Source: Phyllobacterium bourgognense (GTDB lineage Bacteria; Pseudomonadota; Alphaproteobacteria; Rhizobiales; Rhizobiaceae). Taken from it: a stretch of 64,000 bases of DNA. Under the pieces are notes generated by a model. The model had not been told where the DNA came from. It did no database searches and saw nothing but the letters and a program-made list of their open reading frames with translations. The stretch spans positions 1-64,000 of the forward strand of contig NZ_QPJM01000003.1 of NCBI RefSeq assembly GCF_003337575.1, given 5' to 3'. Positions 43,978-52,695 of the stretch are shown here, in pieces (positions within the stretch are counted from its first letter, which is position 1; every line of letters begins with the position of its first letter). Made by a program: the position numbers and the translations under genes.

Positions 43978-44490
43978 CTAGTTGCGCGGCTTTTGTTCGG
44001 TATCGGCGCCTTGCCAGTATTCCATAGTGGCGGCTTTATCGTAGCCTTCACTCAGTAATCTCACACCAACGCGTCCGGTTTCGGGATAGACAACGACTTC
44101 GTTCGGGTTTTTCTCGCCGATCATGATGAACCGGCAGGGCGTGTCGCTGTGGTTGTAAAATGAATGTCCGACTTTCTGGCCAGCCGGAAAGCAGACGTGA
44201 TCCCCCGCCTTCATCAAATATGTCTTGTCGCCTAGCCGCAGCGTCATCTCACCTTCGAGGATAAACGCCTGCTCTTCCTCGAGCATGTGATAATGGTTCA
44301 TGTTGGATTCTTTGCCCGGCGCGAGTTCTTCCAGGGCCACACCAACGTGGTTCGCTCCCCCAAATCCTGAGAGATAGCGAAATTTGGTGCCATAGCGCGT
44401 ACCTTTCGACCATTCCTCCAACGGAACATTTTCCGATGCGAATGGTTCGGATATTCCTTCGGCATTGAGCGATGTCGGCTTGTCGTTCAT
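43978..44490 (-). CDS. cupin-domain protein
   Basis: 170 residues. A single beta-barrel with cupin motif 1 (MNHYHMLEEEQAFILEGEM: two His and a Glu) and motif 2 (GDHVCFPAGQKVGHSFYNHS: His). The set of metal ligands is intact. Family members range from isomerases to dioxygenases and sensors. It is the last gene of the ygfZ-HD-phosphatase-NadQ operon, 10 nt after the regulator gene. Confidence 0.82.
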   Translation of the reverse strand: MNDKPTSLNAEGISEPFASENVPLEEWSKGTRYGTKFRYLSGFGGANHVGVALEELAPGKESNMNHYHMLEEEQAFILEGEMTLRLGDKTYLMKAGDHVCFPAGQKVGHSFYNHSDTPCRFIMIGEKNPNEVVVYPETGRVGVRLLSEGYDKAATMEYWQGADTEQKPRN

Positions 44491-44499
44491 CCCTTCCTC

Positions 44500-45456
44500 C
44501 TATCCCCTGCCACCAACGCGCAATCCCGCCACGCTGCGCTCTTCGAGCACATCGTGCCGGAACCGATAAAGCGCTGCCGGCCTGCCTCGCGCCTGCGTTT
44601 GTTCTGCGCCGGTTGGTTCGACCAGTTCTGTTGTCTCGACCAATCTGCGGAAATTCTGCTTGTGCAGGTGGCGACCAGAAATCGCCTCTACAGTCTCCTG
44701 CAGTGCGGTCAAGGTAAAGGTGGGGGGCATTAACTCGAATACCACAGGCCTGTATTTCAGCTTGGCGCGCAGCCGCGAGATGGCGGTCGCAAGAATGCGC
44801 CGGTGGTCAAAACTCATCGAAAGTCCCAGGACACGCGAAAGATGCGTGCCTTCCGCCCGTCCATCGCGCGCTGCCTCCTCTATCAGTCCCGCTTCGTACA
44901 GGAGTTCATAACGTTCAAGCACCCTCTCTTCATCCCACATAATTCCATCGTCTCCAAATGCGAGCCGGAAACGGCTTAGCCGCGCGGGAAGCCCACTCTT
45001 GTCGGCCCAGGCATGCAGAGCGGGGCGGATCGTTTCATCGATCATGGCGGGCTTGCCGACGCGCCAGTCTTCCCAAGGCAAGAACGAGTACCAGCTGCGC
45101 CAGCGAGCGCCGGATCTGCGAAGCGAATCTCCGTCATCGGTTATGCGCGTGAGCGCTAGATAACCGACTGAAACGATGTGCAGGTCGCGATCTTCAGCGG
45201 TTTTGTGGCGGCCACGATCACCGAAGGTGTAGAGCTGTTCAACATACCCAAGACGTAAAGGCGTCTGCTCCGCCACCCACTCACGCAGTCCGGTCTCGAA
45301 GGTTCGATGCAACAGCGGATTGAACGGGCCGAAGGGCAGTTCGTCGCGCTCGTTGTCATCGCTGGAAGGTGTGGTCAAGATCAGCGGATCATTATTGGCG
45401 ACGGCGACAATGGCGGCGCTCAGATTGATTTCAACGGCATTGGGTGTGCCCGTCAC
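44500..45456 (-). CDS. NrtR/NadQ-like NAD-metabolism regulator
   Basis: 318 residues. The N-terminal two thirds resemble a Nudix domain (YVEQLYTFGDRGRH, HIVSVGYLALTR), but the Nudix box is degenerate (REWVAEQTPL instead of RExxEExGx), so hydrolase activity is probably lost. The C-terminal 100 residues form a winged helix (FTLTALQETVEAI, KQNFRRLVETTELV) ending in a GRPAALYRF wing, as in NrtR. Likely senses an NAD intermediate and controls nadABC; the palindrome at 38690 is a candidate target. Start is GTG. It sits 2 nt after the phosphatase gene. Confidence 0.8.
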   Translation of the reverse strand: MTGTPNAVEINLSAAIVAVANNDPLILTTPSSDDNERDELPFGPFNPLLHRTFETGLREWVAEQTPLRLGYVEQLYTFGDRGRHKTAEDRDLHIVSVGYLALTRITDDGDSLRRSGARWRSWYSFLPWEDWRVGKPAMIDETIRPALHAWADKSGLPARLSRFRLAFGDDGIMWDEERVLERYELLYEAGLIEEAARDGRAEGTHLSRVLGLSMSFDHRRILATAISRLRAKLKYRPVVFELMPPTFTLTALQETVEAISGRHLHKQNFRRLVETTELVEPTGAEQTQARGRPAALYRFRHDVLEERSVAGLRVGGRG

Positions 45457-45458
45457 GT

Positions 45459-45974
45459 CTACACCGTCAGCGGAAGAATGAATGGCGTGCCCTCAAAGGC
45501 CTCTTCACCGCGACCGATCGCGTTGATGGCATCCACCATTCTGCCGTTGCGAACGAGGATATCATCGGCGAGCGCTACAAGTCTGCCATTGGGTGTGGCA
45601 GACGGTGCATTCTGGCGCAATTTCTGCGCCAGGAGCTCTTCATCAAGCTCCGGGTTAAGCGCAATTGCGGTGATATAGGCTGCAGCGGTCGAGCGCGAGA
45701 TTCCAGCGTAGCAATGGATGAGCAAGGGTGCCTGGCGGTCCCAAAGTCGGCCAAACGCGATCAGCTGCGTGATATGTTCGGACACAGGGTGGGTCATGCC
45801 TTCCGCAGGCTCAAGAATATCGTTGAATCCAAGAAACAGATGGCGCTCTTCCAGAATCTCTACGGGGCGAGGCACGACCGTATCGGCATTGATAAGCGTG
45901 ATCATATCACGCGCGCCAAAACGGGTTACAGACTCAGCGAGACGCGACAAGGGAGAGACAACGATATGCGGCAT
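45459..45974 (-). CDS. dual-specificity-like protein tyrosine phosphatase
   Basis: 171 residues. The signature loop is HCYAGISRST with Cys88 and Arg94 (HCx5RS/T), as in protein tyrosine or dual-specificity phosphatases. Start at 45974 (MPHIVVSPLS) preferred because upstream codons are not family-like and GGGGAT lies before it. It sits 4 nt after the HD gene and 2 nt before the NrtR-like gene. Confidence 0.83.
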   Translation of the reverse strand: MPHIVVSPLSRLAESVTRFGARDMITLINADTVVPRPVEILEERHLFLGFNDILEPAEGMTHPVSEHITQLIAFGRLWDRQAPLLIHCYAGISRSTAAAYITAIALNPELDEELLAQKLRQNAPSATPNGRLVALADDILVRNGRMVDAINAIGRGEEAFEGTPFILPLTV

Positions 45975-45978
45975 GTTC

Positions 45979-46623
45979 TTATCCCCGGCTCTGTGCCTGT
46001 GACTCATTAAGTATAGCAAAACGCAGCAGAAAAGCATTTTGTGCATTCTGGGTCGCGAGTGCCGTCAAGTCGAGACCTTCTGGATTAATTCCGCGGGGAC
46101 GCCCGAAAAACTGCACCGCTTCTTTCTCCGCAAACCCTGCAAGGCGCGTCGCCTCATAATAGGCGGCAATCGCATCCGCCCGCTTGATCAGGGCACGTAA
46201 AGTTTGGTGAACGACGGGCGCGAGCGAAAAGCGCAGATGAATAGCGTGTTGCAGCCTCAATTCGACGCTTTTATAATCCCCACCGACAACGGCTTTGAAC
46301 GGTGAAATCATGTCGCCGATCACATATTCCGGTGCATCATGCAGGAGAGTGATAAGGCGCTGTTCCGTCGTCGCCTCCGGGGCGATCCTCCCGAAGATTT
46401 CTTCCACCAGCAGCGAATGCTGCGCTACCGAAAATGCGTGCTCACCAACCGTCTGACCATTCCAGCGTGCAACACGCGACAGCCCTTGCGCGATGTCTTC
46501 GATTTCAATATCGAGCGGCGAGGGGTCAAGCAAATCCAGTCGCCGCCCTGAGAGCATGCGCTGCCAGGCGCGAAATTCTGTTTTCTTCAAATTGCTCGGT
46601 TGCGGCTTTGCCGGTCGCAGCAT
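45979..46623 (-). CDS. HD-domain phosphohydrolase (YfbR-like)
   Basis: 214 residues, one HD domain: HAFSVAQHSLLVEEI (His), LLHDAPEYVIGDM (the His-Asp pair and a Glu), and a later Asp in KRADAIAAYYEATRL. The HD arrangement is like 5'-nucleotidases of the YfbR type, which act on deoxynucleotides; the true substrate is unknown. Second gene of the operon, 12 nt after ygfZ. Cytoplasmic. Confidence 0.87.
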   Translation of the reverse strand: MLRPAKPQPSNLKKTEFRAWQRMLSGRRLDLLDPSPLDIEIEDIAQGLSRVARWNGQTVGEHAFSVAQHSLLVEEIFGRIAPEATTEQRLITLLHDAPEYVIGDMISPFKAVVGGDYKSVELRLQHAIHLRFSLAPVVHQTLRALIKRADAIAAYYEATRLAGFAEKEAVQFFGRPRGINPEGLDLTALATQNAQNAFLLRFAILNESQAQSRG

Positions 46624-46635
46624 CCTATTCCCCGA

Positions 46636-47487
46636 TCAGGCCTCTTGCTTCGCCTCGGGGAATGTAAACCGGTGTTCGGGCGGAATGGCAAGGTGGATCG
46701 GAATATCTCCTGCCAGAATGGGTATGCCGCTATCCAATGCATCTTTTACGCGGTCGATCCGGACGAGGCCAAGGCCAGATGATCCTGCAACGCTGCCGAG
46801 GGTGCCAATCTCGCGTTCGTTGGCAGTTATGGATGTACCAGTAGCCGGCAGGTCCGAGGCTCCCGTCACAATCAGGATACGTCTTCGCGCGGTTCCACGA
46901 TGCTGCATGCGCGAGACAACTTCCTGACCGACAAAACAGCCCTTTCTGAAAGAAACGCCGCCGGTCTGATCCAGATTAACATCATGGGGAAAGGCATCGC
47001 CGAGAGTATAATCCAGTGGGGCTTCCGCCACCCCATGAGCGATGCGCAGCGCAGTCCACATTGTTTCTGGAACGTCTGATGAAGGCTCACCCTCATAACA
47101 TCGCACAACGTTGAGCGCTTGGGGAAAGCGTCGGTCACGTACAGTTGAATCTGCTTCTGAAGCGCCGGACTCATTTTCCCAGGAAACATGAACAAGTGAC
47201 TCTGAATCCACGGCTATATGCACTTTGGCGCGCAGTTTATAGAGCGTCAGCCTCTTCAACAAATCATCTGCAGAGGTCTGCAGTGTATCAAGCCGCAGGC
47301 CACCGCCGTTCCGTGAAACGAGAAACTCGAACAGGATCTTGCCTTGCGGATTGAGCAAGGCACCAGGTTTTAGATCGCCGTGCTCCAGCGTGTCGAGATC
47401 GGTGGTGATGAGATTTTGCAGGAAATCTTCGGCATCCTCGCCCGTAACGTTCAGGACTGCTCTTCCACTTAAACTTAGCCGTGGCAT
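46636..47487 (-). CDS. ygfZ: folate-binding YgfZ/GcvT-like protein
   Basis: 283 residues, GcvT fold with the family hallmark KGCFVGQEVVSRMQHRG. YgfZ binds tetrahydrofolate and is needed for activity of several Fe-S enzymes (MiaB is the classic one). First gene of a five-gene leftward operon. nadA, an Fe-S enzyme, is nearby but not in the same unit. Divergent from the dihydroorotase gene, 76 nt apart. Confidence 0.92.
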   Translation of the reverse strand: MPRLSLSGRAVLNVTGEDAEDFLQNLITTDLDTLEHGDLKPGALLNPQGKILFEFLVSRNGGGLRLDTLQTSADDLLKRLTLYKLRAKVHIAVDSESLVHVSWENESGASEADSTVRDRRFPQALNVVRCYEGEPSSDVPETMWTALRIAHGVAEAPLDYTLGDAFPHDVNLDQTGGVSFRKGCFVGQEVVSRMQHRGTARRRILIVTGASDLPATGTSITANEREIGTLGSVAGSSGLGLVRIDRVKDALDSGIPILAGDIPIHLAIPPEHRFTFPEAKQEA

Positions 47488-47563
47488 TCGATCACCCTTG
47501 CCTTTCCTGTCCCTGTTACGTAATCCGCAAGGGACGCGTTCGCAAGGCTGGAGTGGAAAGCAA

Positions 47564-48898
47564 ATGGCTCAGACGTTCGACACGATTTTCAGGAGCGGGA
47601 TTGTCGTCAACCAGGACGGTGTTGGCTTGCGTGATATTGGCATCGCCAACGGCCGCATTGCTGCCATCGGCAATCTTGGCAGCGCTTCAGCCGCCGAGAT
47701 CATTGACGCCACTGGCTTGCATATCCTTCCGGGCGTCGTCGATAGCCAGGTGCATTTTCGCGAACCGGGCCTTGAACACAAGGAAGATCTGGAGAGTGGT
47801 TCGCGCTCCGCTGTACTCGGCGGGGTCACAGCGGTCTTTGAAATGCCGAATACCAACCCGCTGACAACCACTGCTGAAACGCTGGAGGACAAGGTTCGGC
47901 GTGGCCGCCACCGCATGCATTGCGACTTCGCGTTCTGGGTAGGCGGTACGCGCGACAATGCAGATGATGTCGCCGAGCTCGAACGTTTGCCTGGCGCTGC
48001 AGGCATCAAGGTGTTCATGGGCTCTTCTACTGGTGATCTCCTTGTCGAGGACGATGAGGGGGTGCGTTCTATCCTGAAAAACACCCGCCGCCGTGCCGCT
48101 TTTCATTCGGAGGACGAATTCCGCCTGCGCGAACGCGAAGGCTTGCGCGTTCCGGGCGACCCGTCTTCGCACCCAATCTGGCGCGACGAGGTTGCGGCGC
48201 TGCAATGTACTCAGCGTCTCGTCCGCATCGCGCGAGAAACTGGGGCGCGCATCCATGTTCTACACATTTCGACTGCGGAGGAGATCGATTTCCTCGGCGA
48301 TCACAAGGACGTAGCGAGTTGCGAGGCAACGCCGCATCATTTGACCCTCGATGCCAGCCAATACGCGGCGCTTGGAACATTGCTGCAGATGAACCCCCCG
48401 GTACGCGACGCGCGTCATCGCGACGGCGTCTGGAAGGGCATCGGGCAGGGGATTGTCGACGTGCTCGGGTCCGATCATGCGCCGCACACACTGGGAGAAA
48501 AATCAAAGCCCTATCCGGCGTCGCCATCCGGCATGACGGGTGTGCAGACGCTGGTGCCGATCATGCTCGACCACGTAAACGCCGGCCGTATGTCGATCGA
48601 GCGTTTTGTTGATTTGAGCTCGCATGGCCCCAACCGCCTGTTCGGCATGGCTCGCAAGGGACGTATTGCGGTCGGCTACGATGCCGATTTGACTGTCGTC
48701 GACTTGAAACGGCGCGAAACCATCACCAACGCGCTGGTCGGGTCAAAGGCTGGCTGGACGCCTTATGACGGGAGGACGGTAACCGGCTGGCCTGTTGGCA
48801 CCATCATCCGCGGCAACAAGGTCATGTGGGAAGGTGAGATCGTCACACCAGGCCAAGGCGAGCCTATCTTGTTCGGCGAGGCGCTTCAGGGCAAATAA
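47564..48898 (+). CDS. pyrC: dihydroorotase (class I)-like amidohydrolase
   Basis: 444 residues, amidohydrolase (beta/alpha)8 barrel. It has DSQVHFREPGLEHKED, AVFEMPNTNPLTTT, SSTGDLLVEDD, IHVLHISTAEE, and DVLGSDHAPHTLGEK. The first metal motif is D-x-Q-x-H rather than the usual D-x-H-x-H; other metal residues are present. Closest to the rhizobial dihydroorotase subgroup I recall having this Q. ATG 47564 chosen (GGAG about 10 nt upstream); the longer frame overlaps ygfZ. Its 3' end overlaps phzF by 13 nt. Confidence 0.8.
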   Translation: MAQTFDTIFRSGIVVNQDGVGLRDIGIANGRIAAIGNLGSASAAEIIDATGLHILPGVVDSQVHFREPGLEHKEDLESGSRSAVLGGVTAVFEMPNTNPLTTTAETLEDKVRRGRHRMHCDFAFWVGGTRDNADDVAELERLPGAAGIKVFMGSSTGDLLVEDDEGVRSILKNTRRRAAFHSEDEFRLREREGLRVPGDPSSHPIWRDEVAALQCTQRLVRIARETGARIHVLHISTAEEIDFLGDHKDVASCEATPHHLTLDASQYAALGTLLQMNPPVRDARHRDGVWKGIGQGIVDVLGSDHAPHTLGEKSKPYPASPSGMTGVQTLVPIMLDHVNAGRMSIERFVDLSSHGPNRLFGMARKGRIAVGYDADLTVVDLKRRETITNALVGSKAGWTPYDGRTVTGWPVGTIIRGNKVMWEGEIVTPGQGEPILFGEALQGK

Positions 48899-49674
48899 AT
48901 CTGAGCCTTCATAAAGGTGATGGCCGACCCCGTAATCAGCACGCGGTCACCTTCGAGCTCACAAAGCAGATGTCCGCCGCGCTTCGAGCGCTGGAACGCC
49001 GAAAGCCTGGGTTTACCCAGTTCTCCTGCCCAATAGGGCACGAGTGTCGCATGGATCGAGCCAGTCACCGGATCTTCCGGAATGCCCGCATGCGGAACAA
49101 AATAACGCGAAACAAAGTCATGTTCGTCGCCTCTTGCCGTAATCACGAACCCAAATGGGTCGATCTGTGTGATCTTCGGCAAATCCGGAATGAAGTCGAG
49201 GACCGCTTGCTCATTCTTCAACACAACAAAGACGTTTTCGAAGTTCTGAAATGCCGACAAATGGTCGCCTCCAGTGATTTCGTTCAGCAGTGGAAGAATT
49301 TCGTCAATCGGTTCCGGCGGAAAACTTGGAAAATCAAGCTGGTATGCTGAGTTCTTCCTGTCGACACGCAAAGCGCCGACCCTGGTCTGAAATACTAGTT
49401 CGCCCTCTATGCCAAACTCGTTTGCAAGGACATGCGCCGTCGCGAGCGTCGCATGTCCGCAGAAGTTGGCCTCGTGCACTGGCGTGAACCAGCGCAGATC
49501 CCAGCAACTCGCATTGGGCTTCACGAAGGCGGTCTCGGCCAGATTGTTCTCGCTGGCAATCGCCTGCATTGTCTCTACTGGCAACCAATCATCAAGGACA
49601 AGCACTGCGGCAGGATTGCCGCTAAAGAGTTCGGTGGTAAATGCGTCCACCTGATACATCGTCAATGATTGCAT
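48886..49674 (-). CDS. PhzF-family isomerase
   Basis: 262 residues, the two-domain diaminopimelate-epimerase-like fold of PhzF. YQVDAFTTELFSGNPAAVL, the catalytic Glu in ENNLAETAFV, FCGHATLATAHVL, and EDPVTGSIHATLVPYW are diagnostic. PhzF isomerises dihydrohydroxyanthranilate in phenazine makers, but most homologues lack that context, as here. Substrate unknown. Its 3' end overlaps pyrC by 13 nt. Confidence 0.88.
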   Translation of the reverse strand: MQSLTMYQVDAFTTELFSGNPAAVLVLDDWLPVETMQAIASENNLAETAFVKPNASCWDLRWFTPVHEANFCGHATLATAHVLANEFGIEGELVFQTRVGALRVDRKNSAYQLDFPSFPPEPIDEILPLLNEITGGDHLSAFQNFENVFVVLKNEQAVLDFIPDLPKITQIDPFGFVITARGDEHDFVSRYFVPHAGIPEDPVTGSIHATLVPYWAGELGKPRLSAFQRSKRGGHLLCELEGDRVLITGSAITFMKAQIYLP

Positions 49675-49728
49675 AGATAAGATCCTTGGAGGGTGATGGT
49701 CGCCACGCTAGCGAACGCCAGCCAAGGG

Positions 49729-50598
49729 TCAATGCGCAAAGTCGAGATGACGAAGTTTTTCAGGATTCCGCACGACGTAGATGGCCTTGATCTTGCCGTC
49801 CTCAATTTCAAGCGCAGTGGTTTGCGGAATGCCGTCACTTTCCGCCGTTACAAACCCGGGCAGGCCGTCGATGAGTCCTTCGTGCACCAATGGCGGTAAA
49901 CTATAGGCTGCCCGGCGCGAAACCTCACCGAAGAACAGGCAGACATTTGCCATTGAATGGATCGGATCGATCGCAGCGAAGCGAATTCCGCCGCCATCGG
50001 CGTAGAGCACGACATCGTCTGCCAACAAGGACTGCAGGGCCTGCATGTCGCCACTGCGGGATGCCTTGAAAAAGGCAGCGGCGATATTCTTGCCTTGCTC
50101 ATCCGAAACCGGAAAGCGCAGTTTTGCTTTCTGGACGTGGCTGCGGGCGCGGCTCGCGAGCTGTCTGCATGTTGCTGGATCTCGACTAATCGCTTCGGAA
50201 ATCTGATTGAAATCTTGGCCGAACACGTCATGCAGCAGAAACGCTGCGCGTTCCAGAGGCGACAATCGTTCCAGCGCCATCATCAAGGTCAAGGTAATAT
50301 CGCTGTCGGATTCGTCCTCGCTCGGATCAAATATCGGTTCCGGCAACCAGTTTCCGACATAGGTCTCTCGCCGAACGCGCGCGGACTTCAGATGATCGAG
50401 ACAAAGCCGCGTGATGGTACGCACGAGGAAAGCTTCCTCGCTGCGGACATCAGACCGGTCAGCCTGATGCCAGCGAATGAAGCCCTCCTGGACGATATCC
50501 TCCGCCTCCGCGACTGACCCTAGCATGCGGTAGGCAATGCGAGTCAGGCGCGGTCTGAGGCGATTGAACGTCTCGGCGCTATTGTCAGGCTGCGGCAC
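49729..50598 (-). CDS. ECF41-type sigma factor (SigJ-like)
   Basis: 289 residues. Sigma region 2 (RIAYRMLGSVAEAEDIVQEG) and region 4 (LSPLERAAFLLHDVFGQDFN) are followed by a SnoaL-like C-terminal extension of about 110 residues with YADGGG, the DGGG motif diagnostic of ECF41. In that group the extension itself replaces an anti-sigma factor. The gene overlaps the carboxymuconolactone decarboxylase gene by 14 nt, the partner expected for ECF41. A promoter matching the ECF41 consensus lies upstream of the pair. Confidence 0.9.
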   Translation of the reverse strand: MPQPDNSAETFNRLRPRLTRIAYRMLGSVAEAEDIVQEGFIRWHQADRSDVRSEEAFLVRTITRLCLDHLKSARVRRETYVGNWLPEPIFDPSEDESDSDITLTLMMALERLSPLERAAFLLHDVFGQDFNQISEAISRDPATCRQLASRARSHVQKAKLRFPVSDEQGKNIAAAFFKASRSGDMQALQSLLADDVVLYADGGGIRFAAIDPIHSMANVCLFFGEVSRRAAYSLPPLVHEGLIDGLPGFVTAESDGIPQTTALEIEDGKIKAIYVVRNPEKLRHLDFAH

Positions 50599-51043
50599 TG
50601 TTTTTCTCTACCGGATGGACAGAGCGGAAGCCGATAGCCAGGCGATTCCACCCATTGATGGTTACGATCAACATGGAAAGCTTGACGATCTCCTCTTCGG
50701 TAAAGTTCTGCTTCAGCACGTCATAGACGCTGTCCGGAGCATGGGTCTTGGATATCAGCGTCAGGGCTTCCGTCCAGGCGAGTGCTGCGCGTTCGCGTTC
50801 GCTATAGAGCGGCGATTCCCGCCATGCGTTTAGCAAATAGAGGCGCTGCTCGGTCTCGCCCTTCTTACGAGCGTCCTTCGAATGCATGTCGAGGCAGAAG
50901 GCGCAGCCGTTGATCTGCGAAGCCCGCATCTTGACGAGCTCGATAAGGCTTATTTCCAGTCCGCTGCTGACGACGCTCTCTTCCATCTTGAGCATCGGCT
51001 TGATGAGTTCTTGGAAATTGTAGAGGTTCAATCTTGGTTTCAT
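50585..51043 (-). CDS. carboxymuconolactone decarboxylase / AhpD-like protein
   Basis: 152 residues, CMD/AhpD fold. INGCAFCLDMHSKDARKKG has the CxxC-type pair and following His used in AhpD peroxidase chemistry. Small CMD proteins of this kind are the usual targets and neighbours of ECF41 sigma factors. Starts at ATG 51043 behind AAGGAGAT. The promoter for the pair lies 41-67 nt upstream. Confidence 0.9.
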   Translation of the reverse strand: MKPRLNLYNFQELIKPMLKMEESVVSSGLEISLIELVKMRASQINGCAFCLDMHSKDARKKGETEQRLYLLNAWRESPLYSERERAALAWTEALTLISKTHAPDSVYDVLKQNFTEEEIVKLSMLIVTINGWNRLAIGFRSVHPVEKNSAAA

Positions 51044-51083
51044 TGTCTATCTCCTTATGTGGCATTCAGTTGCCTGTACACAA

Positions 51084-51110
51084 GACGAGACAGCTCCGCC
51101 GAACGTGACA
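51084..51110 (-). promoter_or_regulatory. ECF41-type promoter upstream of CMD-sigma operon
   Basis: On the minus strand, TGTCAC (51110-51105) is followed after 17 nt by CGTC (51087-51084). This matches the recalled ECF41 consensus TGTCACA (-35) with CGTC (-10). It lies 41 nt before the CMD start and suggests that the sigma factor drives its own operon. Confidence 0.75.
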
Positions 51111-51143
51111 TCCCGGCAAACTTTTTTATGAATCTTTGTAAGA

Positions 51144-51953
51144 TCAGTCGCCGGTGACGAAAAACCGCCAGCGCCCCTTTGGCGTGATGCCAAGGCGATA
51201 GAATACATAAGTGCCGAATTGCTTCATCTCGTCGTAATCGCCTGCGGTGACGATCTGGAAGAGTTCGACCTTTTGCTTGGCATCGAGCTTGTCGAGCGGG
51301 TAGGCGAAGAAATAGGGCCAGACGTAAAGTTCGTCTGCCGTGCCGGCATCGAGGTGCACATAACCGGACTCAAGCACATCGACCAGAATGGCGAGAATTT
51401 CATGGCCATCTGGATCGCCGGCGAGGCTTTTCAGATAGGCCAATGGATCGCCATCGATATCCGTCAGCGAAAGCATCGTGACATCATCGCCTGAACCGAT
51501 CAGTGGACGGAGCGCTTCAATTGATCCGGACTTGGCCGCAGTCAGAATGAGCTCGCGCATTTTCTGCACCGGGAAGGGCAGTTTGGCGACGTCGTATTCG
51601 ACCTGAGGCGTTGCTGCGCCTTCCTTGGCATTCGGCATGGCAGGATTATTGCTTTGCGCAGCAGCGCCATCATCATCCGTTGCTGCCGGTGCCTGCGCAG
51701 GCTGCTCCGGTGTTGCGTCGGGCTTTTCGGGAGAGGAGGGTTGGGTCTGCGTTTCGCCAGCTGGTTTCTGTTCGGCACCGGGCTTCGCAGGTTCGGCGGC
51801 TTTGGGCAGTTCTTCTTTCTTGATCTCGCTCAAGGCGAGCTGCATCGGCGTATCGATGCCGACAGCGAAAGTCGGAACGGAGAAAGCACAAACCGCCGCC
51901 GCTAGGAAAAAGGTTCCGGCGATCGCGGAAGCGGAAAAGCGCTTTTCAGGCAT
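51144..51953 (-). CDS. exported Pro/Ala-rich hypothetical protein
   Basis: 269 residues. A signal peptide (about 1-30, cut near TFAVG) precedes a Pro/Ala/Glu-rich linker of about 80 residues (about 45-120) and a C-terminal folded domain (about 125-269) with DELYVWPYFFAYPLDKLDAK and LGITPKGRWRFFVTG. The domain is conserved in rhizobia but of unknown function. It would lie in the periplasm. Preceded by a small helical protein gene 13 nt away. Confidence 0.7.
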   Translation of the reverse strand: MPEKRFSASAIAGTFFLAAAVCAFSVPTFAVGIDTPMQLALSEIKKEELPKAAEPAKPGAEQKPAGETQTQPSSPEKPDATPEQPAQAPAATDDDGAAAQSNNPAMPNAKEGAATPQVEYDVAKLPFPVQKMRELILTAAKSGSIEALRPLIGSGDDVTMLSLTDIDGDPLAYLKSLAGDPDGHEILAILVDVLESGYVHLDAGTADELYVWPYFFAYPLDKLDAKQKVELFQIVTAGDYDEMKQFGTYVFYRLGITPKGRWRFFVTGD

Positions 51954-51966
51954 GCAGGATCACCAA

Positions 51967-52224
51967 TTATTGCAGAATGCGATTCGATGAAAATTCACCC
52001 GCAGAAATACGTTCACGCAAGCCATCGAGCAAGGCCAATGCGGACAGTTCGCCGTTATCACGGATCAGTTCGGTCAATGCGGTGGCAAAAGCAGCTTCAG
52101 CCATAATTTCAGGCTCGATACCTTCAAGCGTGCCATCAGCCCAGACTTCATTCTGATATTCGATTGCAACCAGCTTTTTTTCTTCTGCAACCAACCTATC
52201 AAGGTCTGTTGATGTCATGTTCAT
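51967..52224 (-). CDS. small hypothetical protein
   Basis: 85 residues, acidic, helical, no signal peptide. Unrecognised. AAGGATGG sits 5-6 nt before ATG 52224, which I prefer over the longer frame; ATG 52218 is also possible. Its stop is 13 nt before the exported Pro-rich protein gene, so the two are co-transcribed. Confidence 0.55.
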   Translation of the reverse strand: MNMTSTDLDRLVAEEKKLVAIEYQNEVWADGTLEGIEPEIMAEAAFATALTELIRDNGELSALALLDGLRERISAGEFSSNRILQ

Positions 52225-52326
52225 GATATACCATCCTTGGCCGAAGCCAATTCTTAAACTACCGCTAAACAATACCATACGTTTTGTTTAAAATGCGGTT
52301 CATTGGCTTCAACAGTTAAAGCCTGG

Positions 52327-52695
52327 TTAATTTCCATAGCCCGATACGATCTCCGAAGAAAGCCTTGTTCCTTCGATTTGGTAGCGGTCAATCGCCGCAA
52401 TCGCCTGGCTCGTGCAGGTGGAATAAGTTTCGTTGAATGTACGGTATCCGCGGTTGAAACTGGCGATCAACTTGGCCCGGCGTGTCGGGTCCGGATTCTC
52501 TGCCAGGAGCAGCGAATCCATTCGATCCCGCCACTGGTTGCTTCTTTCGCCGCAAAGATTACGCAGCGAATGGATCGATCCGAGAACCTCGGCCAGCCGC
52601 AGGAGCTTGGTTTCGTAAAGCGGGTCGACCGCATAAGCAGGCACTGCCGTGGCGATTGCCGTCAAAAACGCTGTGATGACTATTGTACGCCGCAC
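52327..52695 (-). CDS. TIGR02301-type exported protein
   Basis: 122 residues. A signal peptide (MRRTIVITAFLTAIATAV, cut near AYAVD) precedes a short helical domain with LAEVLGSIHSLRNLCG and YRTFNETYSTCT; two Cys can pair. It matches TIGR02301, a periplasmic family known mainly from Rhizobiales. Function unknown. Confidence 0.72.
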   Translation of the reverse strand: MRRTIVITAFLTAIATAVPAYAVDPLYETKLLRLAEVLGSIHSLRNLCGERSNQWRDRMDSLLLAENPDPTRRAKLIASFNRGYRTFNETYSTCTSQAIAAIDRYQIEGTRLSSEIVSGYGN

